This document shows positions 10,201 through 21,275 of a DNA stretch of 64,000 nt, piece after piece (the stretch's first letter is position 1; every line of letters begins with the position of its first letter). Under the pieces are notes generated by a model, which was not told where the DNA came from, did not search any database, and worked only from the letters and a program-made list of their open reading frames with translations. A program made the translations under genes and the position numbers. The stretch is from contig CM019063.1 of NCBI GenBank assembly GCA_009667805.1, forward strand, positions 348,444,862-348,508,861. Reading direction: 5' to 3'. Source of the DNA: Leptobrachium leishanense (lineage: Eukaryota; Chordata; Amphibia; Anura; Megophryidae).

Positions 10201-10270
10201 AGATTGTAAGCTCCTCTTCACCTCGTCTCCATCCTGTTTGTGTCAATTTCACTTTGGTTATTGTAAATCG
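10201..10270 (+). mobile_element. Possible L2-type LINE 3' tail
   Basis: AGATTGTAAGCTCCTCTTCACC resembles the start of the better preserved tails at 16009 and 52135, but the fragment is short. Confidence 0.4.
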
Positions 10271-10430
10271 CGGCCGAAACTGTCGACCGTACAAAAATGA
10301 GAATTCTCTCTTTGCTTGTCTCCTGAGCTTATACCGGCTTATTACGCCTCACAGCTGCAGCAAATTGCAGAACTGATGGTCAGGGTCTCCGGTTCGCTCA
10401 CAAACCAGCTTTAACACAAAAAGATCTACC

Positions 10431-10953
10431 CGTAGATACTCGAGTATAGCGCGATGGATAGATTTATTATGGAAATGAGAGACCACTCAAGACTCGAATA
10501 TAACACGAGGAACAAAATTTTACCTTCCCGGTAAATAATTTAAATCCTCCCAGGTTCTCTTAACACAGTCAGGCTACCCCTCACGCCAGGCTGTTCTGCT
10601 CTAGAATGAGTGCAGTTGTTGCTAAGTATGAAGCTGCCGGCCTTCCATTTTCTTTACTAGCGATTAGATGGCCGACGGAGGCAAGCAAGGTGAATAATTG
10701 GCTTAAACCGAGCGTGCCCTCTGGCCCTGATGGATCCAACCTTTCCCGAATCCAGGAGTTTAAGTGTTTGCAAGCATCAGGGAGCCCGCATTCATTTCAG
10801 CGAGACTACCAGAATTTCAGGGAAACTTGGGATCCAGAGCAAGGCAAGTTTTTTTCCACACGCCATGCAGAGATCTCGAATATAACGCGACCCCTCCAAT
10901 TTTAAGGTAAATTTTTGTCACCAAAATCTAGCGATATACTCGAGCATCTACAG
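10431..10953. mobile_element. Unclassified inverted-repeat element (ACTCGAGTATA type)
   Basis: CGTAGATACTCGAGTATAGC at the left is matched by the complement of ATATACTCGAGCATCTACAG at the right. CTCGAATATAACACGAGG and CTCGAATATAACGCGACC lie inside near each end. No target duplication was clear. A 99-codon open frame inside (10606..10905) has no recognisable domain and is not called as a gene. Confidence 0.5.
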
Positions 10954-12005
10954 TAATCGCTGAGAAAAGAGTTGCAGCAGAAACGTGCAATTCAGCTTCA
11001 CTATGCAATAAAATAAGAGGCTCTGATTGGCTGTGTCACTTCAGGGTGTTGGTAGCCCATCTGCAACCACTTCCAGCCCTGGCAATTCACTCGTAAAGTG
11101 TCCATCAACACATTTTAGCTCAGTTTTGTAAATCTACATATATATATATATATTATATATTCATTTTTAATGTAATAATGACTGTAAACAAGCTATTGTG
11201 ATAGAGAGGGTGGGCTTTCCAGCGAGGGGGGAAAAAAGGTGAAAGTCACTCCATTAGCTGGTCTTAACCAGATCTATTTACTTGCATCTCTTTATTTCCT
11301 TTCACACAGAAACCTAGCACTTTGCTCCATTTAACAGGGTTAAGCTCGGCACACTGAGCTTAAATAAAAGAAAGTTTGAGTAAGAATCAGCACATTGAGA
11401 AGCTAAGGCACAAAAACGATCCGTCCAAGTGACATTCACTCCACTGGATACTACAGCCAGAGCATCCTAATGCCAGTCTGCCAAAGTAAAAAAAAAAAAA
11501 AAGTATGGAAGACACAAGAAATGGCAAAAGAAGTCTCATATGCAAATTGTTTTATGTAGCAATAGCCAAGTAATGCTCAAAGATTCCCCATTTGTAGAAT
11601 TAAATGTACTTTCCTTTTCTCTAATTGTGGGAGCCAAAGTCAATTTTTATTTTAATTTCTTTTGCTTCACCATGTAATCATTTGAAGATGGTGGTTTTAA
11701 ATAAAATATGTTGGACATAAACTATTGCTCATTTGGATTGTTTCATCAAAGTATAAAAAAAATAAAGATAATAACGCAGATTGTGTGTCATCAATAGAAT
11801 ATATCTTAAACATTTTATATTTTTAGCTTTCTTCTTTGATAAATCAAAACTTGTTCACTTGAAATCAAAACGGCAGAATGCTGAAATGTTCTATCATCTA
11901 CATTCAACAAGGTTCAAACAAAGTTACTTAAAAAATAATGGCCAATGCATTATAACTGAGCAAACAATTCTATGAATTGTAAGTTTCTACATTCTCTTTT
12001 TTATA
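10954..12005. other. Unassigned AT-rich DNA
   Basis: Contains a short TA tract (11145..11170). No coding or terminal-repeat signal recognised. Confidence 0.4.
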
Positions 12006-12110
12006 TACATTGGATAGCAAAAGTCTACACACCCCTGTTAAAATGTCACGTTTCTGTTATGTAAAAAAACAAGAGATAACAATAAACCATTTTAGAATTT
12101 TTTTCCACCC

Positions 12111-12668
12111 TTAACCCTTTCGCTGCTGAGCCATTTCACCCCTGTGTGCTGAGCTAATTTTTACCGGTTTCGCTCATCAGGTTTAAACGCGTTTTGAAGT
12201 CACATTTTATTATACAACCCAGACATACCATATATTGTTTTTTTTCCGGCAGATTCAGAATATATCATTATTATATGTATACGTCAAGTCCTGCCTGAAT
12301 ATTATAACAAAAAATGCAATAAATTTAATTTTCAATCATCTACATTGTGTAAAGTGTTTTTTTTCCCCCCACATTTTATCATGCGAGCCTTTGCGGTGCG
12401 CTTGTTAAAAAAATTAGAAATGGCGACTCGTTACATTTTTGGGGGGGGGGGGAATTATGTGTTTTTTTGCAAACGCCCATATAGAAAAAAATCGTTAGGA
12501 CAATATTGCTGCATTAACAAAAAAAACAAAAGAAAATTTACATTTTATTTTAATTTTCTATTTATTTTTTTAACTTTATTTTTTACATTTTACATGGTCA
12601 TGCTTGGTGTCATTGGAAAGGCCATGCTCTGGCTGTAATATTAACCCCTAGCTGCCACGGATCGGGAA
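12111..12668. mobile_element. TTAA-type element, truncated at the right
   Basis: Starts TTAACCCTTTCGCTGCTGAG, as does the element at 44351. The AT-rich interior also parallels it (the words GTGTAAAGTG and TTGTTAAAAAAATTAGA occur in both). It ends abruptly in Tc1 sequence shortly after CTAGCTGCCACGGATCGGG, without a matching right terminus. Confidence 0.6.
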
Positions 12669-13168
12669 ATTGCACATCACCAAAAGAACACCATACCCAC
12701 ACAGCATGGTGGAGGCAGCATTGTGCTTTGGGGCGGTTTTTCGCTTCAGCTGAAACTGGGGCCGTAGTCAAGGTAGAGAGAATTATGAACCGTTCCAAAT
12801 ACCAGTCAATATTGGCACAAAACCTTCAAGCTTCTACTCGAAAGCTAAACATGAAGAGGAGCTTCATCTTTCAGCATGACAACGACCCAAAGCATCCATC
12901 CAAATCAACAAAGGAAGGAGTTCACCAGAAGAAGATTAAAGTTTTGGAATGGCCCAGCCAGAGCCAAGACCTGACTCCGATGGAAAATCTGTGGAGTGAT
13001 CTGAAGAGGGCCTTGCACAGGAGATGCCCTCACAATCTGACAGATTTGGAGGGTTTTTGCAAAGAAGAGTGGGCAAATATTGCTAAGTCAAGATGTGCCA
13101 TGCTGATAGTCTTTTTGGGTATGACTGCAGTAATAAATCAAAAGGTACTCCATAAAGTATTAGTTTAA
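12669..13168 (+). pseudogene. Tc1 transposase, C-terminal half only
   Basis: The reading shows HGGGSIVLWG near 12708, then FQHDNDPKHPSKST (second catalytic D), LEWPSQSQDLTPMENLWSDL (catalytic E in PMENLW) and the usual C-terminal helix region. The helix-turn-helix DNA-binding part and the first catalytic D (WTDE block) are missing upstream, where the foreign TTAA element lies. A frame change near 12740 also separates the HGGGS block from the rest. Tc1 transposases are about 340 residues; roughly 160 remain. The family moves DNA by cut and paste into TA sites. Confidence 0.88.
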
Positions 13169-13737
13169 GGGTGTGCACACTTATGCAACCATAGGATTTT
13201 ATATGGTTTATATTTTTCCTCCCTCCACCTAAAAGATTTGAGTTTGTTTTTCCAATCGAATTGTACAGTCTATAGGTCGTATTAAAGTGGAAAAGTTCTG
13301 AAATGATTTATCTTGGTCTCATTTTATTTACTTCACAGAAACCTGATATTTTAACAGGGGTCTGTAGACTTTTGCTATCCACTGTAACTATACAATGCAT
13401 CGAATATAAATTTCTAAGTATGTAATATGTGCATTGCATACAAATACGCATATAGAAATGTAAACCAATTTTTGAAATTGTGTCCCAAGGTTTACCACTA
13501 GAGACATCTAGAAAAGGTTTCTCTAGATTGCCATGTATAAAAATCAATCAACTTGGGTTTCTCGTAATCTACGAGTCTAGAAAATGTTTCTACGAACACC
13601 ATAAAAAAAAAAAAAAGCTTCATGTATTAGTTTTGTGAACGGTAAAATATTCAGACCTCTGCATATCACCACAATACAACAACTTGGAAGTTTCTCATTC
13701 AAATAGGACAATAAACGCCAAGACAACGCAAGAGTGA

Positions 13738-13990
13738 CTTAGGGAGAACTGTGAATGTCCTTCAGTGGCCCAGCCAGAACACCGTCCGGAACCCAACTCT
13801 GGAGAGATATTAAATATATCTGTCCGACGGACCCCATCCAACGTAACAGAGCCTGAGAGGACCTGCAGAGATTAAGGAGAGAAGCTAATTCATTCCAGGT
13901 GTGCAAACCTTGTCACATTATTTCCAAAAAGAGTTAAGTCCGTAATCACTGCCACCTAAAAACAGAATGGTTTAAAACCTTACGTGGATT
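13738..13990 (+). pseudogene. Degenerate Tc1 transposase relic
   Basis: Near 13757 the plus strand reads VLQWPSQN, the eroded [14 protein letters not shown] motif of Tc1 transposases. Further weak matches follow, with stops and shifts. Terminal repeats were not found, so this is an old fragment. Confidence 0.5.
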
Positions 13991-14501
13991 TTCAGCTTTT
14001 TGCTTTTGATTTGCAATATTATCAAAAACCTGGGTTCGGCTTTTTGATTATGGAGGATTGTGTGATGTGAAAACATACAAATTTACAATCGGAAAATGTT
14101 AGCATAAAGCTGAAAAATACATGTAATAAATTGAATCTGAATACTTTCTGATTACAATGTATCTTGGTACTGGAATGTCAATGAAAGAACTACAAGAGAT
14201 AATTTAGGAATGTAAAACAAGGACAATATCTGGCAGAAGGACACTCTTCTTGGCAATTATAGTCCCCCTTATAAAGCTATTTGGAAGTGGTCACATGGCT
14301 GGGAATGGCATCTCACCACAATTAAGATCTCAGAGGATGCAAGAGGTCATGCTAGATCTTCCATAGATGGCAGTTTTATAAACTTAAATGTTGACAACAT
14401 GCTCTAAAAAATGCTTGTAGAACATTTCCAAACGTTGCAACTAGATTTTCTACTACAGTAGAATTAGCTACCCAAAAGTACATTCCCACAGAAATTCCAA
14501 G
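13991..14501. other. Unassigned DNA left of hAT F1 copy 2
   Basis: Nothing recognised. Confidence 0.4.
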
Positions 14502-14607
14502 GTAAGTGATAGGGATGCACCGATACCACTTTTTTAAGACCGAGTACGAGTATCGATACTTTTCTGTAATGTCATGTGACGCTTTCCAATAAGAACAGAC
14601 CATATAA

Positions 14608-14700
14608 AAATGCCCCCAGCTCACACATGGATATGCCCCAGCTCACACATGGATTTGCCCCAGCTCACACATGGGTATGCCCCCACAGCTCATGTCCCCC
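14608..14700. repeat. Minisatellite, three to four units, in hAT F1 copy 2
   Basis: GCCCCAGCTCACACATGGAT-type units, 22-24 bp. Fewer units than copy 1 and shorter C runs. Confidence 0.85.
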
Positions 14701-14709
14701 TCCGCGACG

Positions 14710-15175
14710 ATACTTGCCTTCCTGGGCGCCGCCGGGAATGTCTCCGCGAGTGCGCTCGTTGGAAGGACCCCAGCCGCGACCACGTGGGACCATGTGATCG
14801 TGGCTGGAGTCCTTCCAACGAGCGCGCGCGGAAACTTTCCCGGTGGCGCCCAGGAAGGTAAGTATCGTCGCGGAGAGCAGCTGCAGGGCCTGTCCGAATG
14901 CTCTATCGGCATTCGGACAGGCCCTGCAGCTGCTCACTTTGTTTATACTTACCTTCCTGAGCGACGCCGGGAAAGTTTCCGGGCGCGCGCTCGTTGGAAG
15001 GACCCCAACCGCGATCACATGGTCCCACGTGGTCGCGGCTGGGGTCCTTCCAACGAGCGCACGCGCGTAGACATTCCCGGCGGCGCCCAGGAAGGTAAGT
15101 ATGCCGCACAGAGCTCCAGGGGCGGCTGTCCGAATGCCGATAGAGCATTCAGACAGCCGCCGCAGCCCCTCGGAT
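14710..15175. repeat. GC-rich hairpins A-B-A'-B' of hAT F1 copy 2 with outward 5' splice-site motifs
   Basis: A about 14710..14867, B about 14876..14936, A' about 14943..15102, B' about 15112..15175. Edges carry AAGGTAAGTAT on the plus strand at 14858..14865 and 15095..15102. On the minus strand there is GTAAGTAT at 14945..14952 and GCAAGTAT (a GC-type donor) at 14710..14717. All four point away from their hairpin. Hairpin A centres contain CCACGTGGGACCATGTG or its inverse. Confidence 0.85.
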
Positions 15176-15295
15176 ACCTCCGGTATCGGGGAAAATATCG
15201 GGGGGTACTGCACGAGTACCAAGTACTCCTGCAGTACTGGTATCGGTATCGGGGCCGATACTGGGTATCGGTATCGGTGCAACCCTAGTAAGTGA

Positions 15296-16008
15296 TAACA
15301 CTGTTGCGTTTCCTGCTCTACTAATCAGAACTAGGACTAAAAAAGATATTTTGCTACATTTGGACATTCATAAATGAAGACCAACCACGTTCTTGCTATG
15401 AAGATCTCCCTGCGAGTAGGCAATATAGAGCTTGAACTAGGTTTTCGGTGTCTCATTTCCCACATCAAGAATAGCGATTGCTGCCTGAAATAATGTTCTT
15501 TAACAACAAAAAGAATTTGATGGTGAGTGATAGCCACTGTTTAAGTATTCCAAAGCTTTCAGACTACACACTACTCGATGAGAATGCTAGACCACTACAG
15601 ATGGAATACAGAGTGCACAAATAACATCTCAATTTTAAGAGAGGTTATCCAATTCAGCCTGGACAGATCCAAGTATTGTGTGCCTCAAATGCAGCAAAAT
15701 AATAATAATAAAAAAAATCAACTTGTGTGTTACGAGAGCCCAGGTCAAATATTTTCCATCGGCCATCGTGATTCGTTTTCCTCCTCTAGTTCCCAGATTC
15801 TCCCCTCAGCAAGAATTGCTGGATCAATATCAGTTCTTAATTTCTCCCAATAAAGCAGAGGACACTGGTCATATTGTGTTAAGCAGACTCCCTGGCCATT
15901 TCAGCAGGCCTCTTTATTTGGTACAGAATCAGAAAACAACAGTTAACATACCAGCCCACCAGGACATCCCTGCACCGTAGTTTACCATGGTCTCTATTAG
16001 GTCCTCTC
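15296..16008. other. Unassigned DNA
   Basis: No domain, terminal repeat or RNA signal recognised. Confidence 0.4.
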
Positions 16009-16134
16009 AGATTGTAAGCTCTTGAGCAGGGTCCTCTCTCCTACGGTTTTAGGTGTTTAACTTGTATGTATATTGGTTATTCTGTCTATCCCATTGTACA
16101 GCGCTACGGAACTTGGTGGTGCCTAATAAATTAG
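16009..16134 (+). mobile_element. L2-type LINE 3' tail
   Basis: Runs from AGATTGTAAGCTCTTGAGC to CATTGTACAGCGCTACGG and GCCTAATAAA. The same words in the same order, reverse-complemented, form the 3' end of the L2 copy at 53094. Confidence 0.75.
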
Positions 16135-16137
16135 TAT

Positions 16138-16450
16138 TGCACCGAGATGGAAATTTCCAGCCGATACGAAACCGAAAATTCGGGATCGGTTCGGCTGAAA
16201 ACTGATACCGAAAATCAGACCCCGTGTCAGACATGAGAACCTGTGCCTGGAGGCTGGGCCGAGCCGGGGGGCTTGCCTGAGCCTGGAGGTCGGCCGAGCA
16301 GCCTCCAGGCCCAGGTTCGCATGGCTGATTGGTTGCACCTACATCCTCCTACATCAGCCCTGAGCTCCAGTGGTGACAGTCCTCCGGCTGTCGCAGGCTG
16401 CTCGGCCGGCCTCCAGGCTCAGGCGAGCCCCCGGCGATACGCCACTTCCT
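16138..16450 (+). mobile_element. hAT-like left end followed by a GC palindrome (partial)
   Basis: TATTGCACCGAGATGG, then CCGAAAATTCGG-type inverted words, looks like a hAT arm. It leads into a palindrome whose arms, GGGGGCTTGCCTGAGCCTGG and GGCTCAGGCGAGCCCCC, lie about 16275..16297 and 16417..16434. No right terminus or duplication found. The architecture resembles F1, F2 and F3. Confidence 0.45.
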
Positions 16451-16670
16451 CGCACCGTAATCAGCGGGAGACCGGGAATAAACAGTTCCCCGTGTCCCGC
16501 TTAGATTCATCCATGGCTCCTGTGCAATGCCATGAGTGCAAACTCAAGCAGAGCTTGCAGCTACTACATGCTGTAAACGTGCACATCTCAGGCGCCTTTG
16601 CGGAAAATGCCACCCAGTGTAGCTATACTGCTAAGTGAATGATCTGACCAGATATATTATACAGACTTTA

Positions 16671-16740
16671 TTTATTTATAAAGGATTTTACCAGGAAGGA
16701 TACATTGAGATTTCTCTCGTTTTCAAGTATGTCCTGGGTT
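16671..16740 (-). mobile_element. SINE 3' tail fragment
   Basis: AAAGGATTTTACCAGGAAGG followed by TTTCTCTCGTTTTCAAGTATG matches the tail of the fuller SINE at 31935..32103, same orientation. The tRNA-like head is absent. Confidence 0.55.
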
Positions 16741-17419
16741 CAAGAACTTTATGAATACCATGAATAAACATTTCCTCTATACATTATTCGCTTAATGTTA
16801 CAATTCAAAAATCTAATGTGTTGATTAAAAGTAAAAACCAGGTAAATGATCATTTAGGATTGCAATTTCAAGGGTCTGGTTTTGTTTAAGCCCCCCCCCC
16901 CCTACTGAAATGAGTACTACTGACAAAAGCACAAGCTCAGCATCTCTAAAATTCCAGATGCTTCAGAACACAGTTTGTGACCTGGGAGCTCCACTTCCTG
17001 TAAGCCAAGCAAGATCTAGAGCAGTCAGGAACCAGGGGAAATAAAAATATGGAGTTTTGATCTTGTCCAGTTATCTTTCATCAGACATCGGAAAATACAA
17101 TTTTAAAACCGTATTAAGTGTATTAATTCAACTACATACCAAATAGTAAAAATATTAAAATTATTAATTTTTTTTGTCTTGGAATAACCATCTTTATTCC
17201 AAAAATTGCATTTTAGATCTTAATTGTAACCTATGAGCTTCAGGTTTCATAAATTATATTTTATCAACAAAAACAAACTTGGTAGAGAAGGTATTAAAGT
17301 ACACCCGTTATGTCAAACATACGTTGGGCTCATTTGACAGGGGTTCACTCCCGTTACATGTATTAGCATTTTTTCGCCAATACATTTGAAAAACTGCGTG
17401 GATCCCTGTCAAAGTTATA
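16741..17419. other. Unassigned AT-rich DNA
   Basis: Nothing recognised apart from a C run near 16891. Confidence 0.4.
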
Positions 17420-17599
17420 CAGGGTTATTCAGAGAGCGTGAAAAGCAGGAGAATGACTGGAGAATGAAAAATTCTAGGTCAAAATAGCCGATTTGGAAAG
17501 TGAGATGAAAGGAAGAATTTTTCTGGTTTGGCTATTTTGACCTACAATTTTTCATTCTCCAATAATTCTCCTGCTTTTCACGCTCTCTGAATAACCCTG
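17420..17599. mobile_element. 180-bp foldback MITE
   Basis: CAGGGTTATTCAGAGAGCGT begins a long palindrome that closes on its complement at 17599. The arms are about 75 bp, with GGTCAAAATAGCC paired to GGCTATTTTGACC. A diverged second copy lies at 35153..35325. Confidence 0.8.
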
Positions 17600-17842
17600 T
17601 TTGCGTTATTCGCTTCCTGCAGCATGTGGGAGGCAGCGTGAGAGGAAGAGCAATCCTTATTCGCTCTCCACAGCACACACTGCTCCTTAACCTCTGCTGT
17701 CGCATCCACCCAGGGCAGGTCCCCATTCCAGCTGTCTCTACTTCTCTCTCTAATTACTCTCACTAAGCCCAGGTTTCTGGTCCTAACCATACAAGTCCTG
17801 CTAACCTTCACATTCCCTCTGCTCCACCTACCCCAGTCCCTT

Positions 17843-18000
17843 AGATTGTAAACTCACGGGATGTCTGATGGAGCACTTCGTTAAAGTGCTGTACTACTTG
17901 GACATTTATCCTACAGGCAAGGTCAACTTGTCATCATGTATGTGCTCCGCTATTGTAAAGCACTGCGGAATATGCTGGCGCTGTATTAATGCCTGTAACA
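17843..18000 (+). mobile_element. LINE 3' tail, diverged L2 type
   Basis: TTAGATTGTAAACTCACGGG through GCGCTGTATTAATGCCTGTAAC follows the pattern of LINE tails elsewhere in the window (ATTGTAAGCTC, then a GGCGCT-TATAAAT-like end). Confidence 0.6.
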
Positions 18001-18015
18001 GTACAGGACAGCGCG

Positions 18016-18183
18016 TCGGTCACTCCAGACAACCGATTGCTGGTGCTTAATCAGTGCATCAATGTCCAACACAGTGGTTCTATCGCACGGTTTGATCGTT
18101 TTATTATCCTAAAAAGCAATGGCTACAAAAGACGTAACATAGCAGCATCCGGGACCAGGTAAAAGCAGCAGGGAGCAGTAACT
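18016..18183 (-). repeat. Dispersed repeat, inverted relative to 21962..22100
   Basis: CACTCCAGACAACCGATTGC through GGTTCTATCGCACGGTTTGATC to CAGCAGGGAGCAGTA is the reverse complement of the loop of the foldback element at 21713..22180, with point differences. The foldback arms themselves are not present here. Confidence 0.75.
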
Positions 18184-18309
18184 CAAGAGATGAGCTACCA
18201 CCAGGATTTTGAACCTGATAATGACAGATTCACTTTAGAGAGAGAATACCCAAAAAATGATCACTTTCTTCAAATCTGTGTACCAATGTGTTTAGAGGTT
18301 TGACTGTAC

Positions 18310-18600
18310 ACAGAACGAAGACCTTTTTTTTTAAATTATTTTGCATTTGTGCATAGACAGTTTAAACAGCAAACGATAAGTAAAGGCCGTGCAGGGCCAA
18401 GAATAGAATAGAATAAAATCGACATAAAGGGAAAATAACTATGGCAAGATGTCACATAACTCAACAGCAGTATCTCAGCTAGAAGAAAAAGAACAGCAAA
18501 AAGGGTCGTCCCATAATGCAGAACGAAAGGGGGTGTCCCCAGCTGGGGGTCAGCGACAAAGTCTCCGCCAAAATGAATACAGAGAGTCCGCAACTTAGAT
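18310..18600 (-). mobile_element. Possible L1 3' untranslated fragment
   Basis: A poly-T-rich start, AAACAGCAAACGATAAG-like words and GGGTGTCCCCAGCTGGGG resemble the stretch at 49725..50000. No coding part. Confidence 0.35.
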
Positions 18601-19150
18601 AAAAAATTATATATATATATATATATATAGGGGGAGGGGGAACATCCCCAAATGGAAGGAGGGGGGTGTCATCATTGAAAAAGGAAAGGTCTCATTATGG
18701 AGGAGAAAGGGGGGGGGGGACAAAAAAACAAACAAACGAACGATGGGGGGGGGGGTGTAAACATTTGCATCGAAAAAAAATCACTGCAATACAGGACTAA
18801 AACTTAACTTTTGAACCTAAGAATCTCTAAAAATTTCAATAGGGTCCCTGCTCAAAATTTGCCAAGCTAGAGTTGCCTGTCAAGTTTCCACTGTGTTTGG
18901 CATAGTCAACAGGCAAACAAAGTAATTTTCATTGTTGTCATCCTTCAATTTGTCCCTGGTTTTAGTTTTTGTGGATAAAGGGACACGAAACTTCGTAATA
19001 AAAAAAAATAACCTGAGGATTCTCCAGCAAGTAACAAAAATTAACTTGGCGCAATAGTCAGACTCTACGAGACAGAATAACCACAAATCTTTCATCATTT
19101 CTTATGTACAAACAAGGAAAGGGTGGGAGATTTCATGACCGCATAATGGT
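18601..19150. other. Simple-sequence-rich unassigned DNA
   Basis: A TA tract (18606..18628) and several G and A runs. No genes. Confidence 0.4.
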
Positions 19151-19153
19151 TAA

Positions 19154-19341
19154 GGCCGGTGTCAGATAAGTGCATTACGTGCACCCGTACTGACAAGCCT
19201 CCAGGCGTCCGCCGCAGCGCTGTGACGGGGCCGGCCACATGCTATGGCGTATGCACAAATTGCGCGCGCTACAGCAGACGAACTCAAATCATTGCATTGT
19301 GTGGGATGTAGTCAAAGTACATCACCAGGGGGTAGAACACT
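19154..19341. mobile_element. Harbinger-like MITE fragment (GGCCGGTGTCAGATAAG)
   Basis: It starts TTAAGGCCGGTGTCAG and shares TACGTGCACCCGTACTGA-like words with the element at 60352. Its right end is not visible, and copy 3 of another MITE group starts immediately after. Confidence 0.5.
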
Positions 19342-19345
19342 TTAA

Positions 19346-19781
19346 GGCTAGGGTCAGACTGAGGCAGTGCGAACGCGCGTTCTGGCGCACATAATCACGG
19401 CCGCACTAGCAGCAGATGACGGGCAATGACAGCCAATATACGAAGTACGGTCGCACAAAAGTCCGGCCGCGCAACGCAAGTGGAAAATGAACGCATTTTT
19501 TCGAGAACGTTAAACCGCTGGTACTGACGTACAGAGTGCGCTGCGGCCGCATAGCAGCGTGTGTGCGTGATTAGGAGATGTCAGACGCTGCTAGTGTGCG
19601 GCCAACATAACGTTCAAACAGCCGGATTTCCCTAGACTTCTTTTCACCCCATCGTCATGAAATACGTCCAGAATTGCGCATCGTCTGACCACTTAAGCGT
19701 ATTCCGTGAAAAAATGCGTGCGCACGCATCGACGTACATTTTGACGGTGGCCGCAGAAAATGCGCTCATCTGTCCCTAGCC
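19346..19781. mobile_element. Harbinger-like MITE, GGCTAGGGTCAGAC group, copy 3
   Basis: TAA GGCTAGGGTCAGACTG at the left and CATCTGTCCCTAGCC TAA at the right. Internal words match copies 1 and 2. It has a 3-bp TAA duplication. Confidence 0.75.
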
Positions 19782-19784
19782 TAA

Positions 19785-20707
19785 GCTCCCCGTCTTATTT
19801 CATTCAACTGTCATCTCTTGTTTCAAGTAGCATACAGAGCATAATACACCCCCTACAAAATTTATCTAAACAATCCCTCCTCCACATCATTAACTGTTAA
19901 ATACTGTAGAAGCTAAACCACAGCAGTAACGTAAAACTTTTGCACAGATTTTGGTAAATGCTGCATCATGGGACAAAGCCACAAAATAGAAACCGGAGAT
20001 AAAAAAAACATCTAGCTTTCCTTTTTACATGCAACTGCTTCAAACAAAGAAAAAAAAGTAGCATGTGTTTTCTAAGATGGTTTTATTTGTAATTACTTGC
20101 ACAAGTAATCTAGTTACAGCTTATGTTAGAGATAGAGTCCCTTTAAGAGAGTTTTGAGACTATATTGTTATCAGGATTTTTCCAGGTCTGTGAGCAGCTC
20201 TGGCTGCCTGTCCTTAGAATTAATTCATAAAGCAGATTTTAAAAAAATAAATCTAAAATTGGGAATCTGATACCATGAACGTTTACTACATGCATAGCAT
20301 ACAGACATGCACAATCAAATTACCATGGTTTCTGCAAATACATAAAGAAACCAGAGCACTTACAAAGTATGCAAACCAAAGGCAACATAACTCCTTCGCC
20401 CAAATGCTTGTATATTTACATTATAAAGTGGCCTTTCGGTACTAGTTATATAATGGCAAGTTGGCGTTCTAAATCAGAAGTGTGCACATATGCACCCACA
20501 GTCCTGACACTTGCCTTCTAATGAAGACTGCGTGCCCCACAAAAACACAAAACAACTTGCAGGATTTACAAATATATTTATCTATACATTTTTTGTGCCT
20601 AGGGGACACACACATATACATACATCTCTATATAGAAACTATAAATGGTGGTGCGCTTACAACATGGAGATCGCTATACAGGCCCTGTCATGTCCCATGA
20701 TTAGGAT
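19785..20707. other. Unassigned DNA
   Basis: Nothing recognised. Confidence 0.4.
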
Positions 20708-20710
20708 TTA

Positions 20711-21272
20711 GGCCGGGTGCACACTAGACGTTAAATTCTGCGCTCTAACGCGCGTTACCGGCGTGCGTTACTGCCTACAGTTAACGCCGATAGAGCACAA
20801 CACACGCTACCGCGCACTGCGCAAAACGCGCACTGTGGGACGTGCGTTTACAGAAACACCTAGCTTGTGCGCTAGGATCGACGCGACGTTGGCGCGTCAA
20901 ATTCATCGCGCATGCGCACAACGCACAACGTTGGCCGCGTGGGAACGTCAAATGAACGCACCTGCGCACTAGCGGTGACAGAGGGAGAGAAGTGTGAAGA
21001 CTGCATCTCTCCCGTCCATCTTGCAAAAAACACCTCACCACAACCCTTTTTTTTTTTTTTTTTCAACACATAATTGTCTTCAACTTTATTAAAATTAATT
21101 TTATGGCCAGCTTTTTTTTCCTCCAGCTCACAAAATTCACGTTTTTAAGACGTGCGTCAAAATTAACGCATCGTCTGACATCTACCATCTCTTCCGTCAT
21201 TTTTAACGCACGGGTCCGTCGTTTTTAACGCGCGTTAGTGCGCAAAAATTAACGTCTAGTGTGCAGCCGGCC
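20711..21272. mobile_element. Harbinger-like MITE, GGCCGGGTGCACACTAG group
   Basis: The left end GGCCGGGTGCACACTAGACG pairs with the right end CGTCTAGTGTGCAGCCGGCC, flanked by TTA (20708..20710 and 21273..21275). The left part is very CpG-rich (repeated AACGCGCGTT-like words) and the middle is AT-rich with a poly-T run. No coding capacity. Confidence 0.8.
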
Positions 21273-21275
21273 TTA

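Larger units (their letters stand above)
12006..13386 (+). mobile_element. Tc1-type transposon with internal replacement
   Basis: The ends are inverted repeats of the type TACAGTGGATAGCAAAAGTC, followed by TACACACCCCTGTTAAAAT, and the element is bounded by TA. The right two thirds encode the C-terminal half of a Tc1 transposase on the plus strand. The left part of the gene has been replaced by a TTAA-flanked element that starts at 12111 and is cut off near 12668. Dead. Confidence 0.88.
14510..15287 (+). mobile_element. hAT family F1, complete non-autonomous copy 2 (778 bp)
   Basis: TAGGGATGCACCGATACC and the right end GGTATCGGTGCAACCCTA are near-perfect inverted repeats. Flanks are the perfect 8-bp duplication GTAAGTGA at 14502..14509 and 15288..15295. 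The layout equals copy 1 without its microsatellite: AT-rich arm, short minisatellite, hairpins A-B-A'-B', right arm. It has no transposase, so mobilisation would need a related autonomous hAT. Confidence 0.92.

Noticed and set aside
10606..10905. 99-codon plus-strand frame inside an inverted-repeat element
   Set aside because: No domain, no codon periodicity that I can see, and no second copy to compare.
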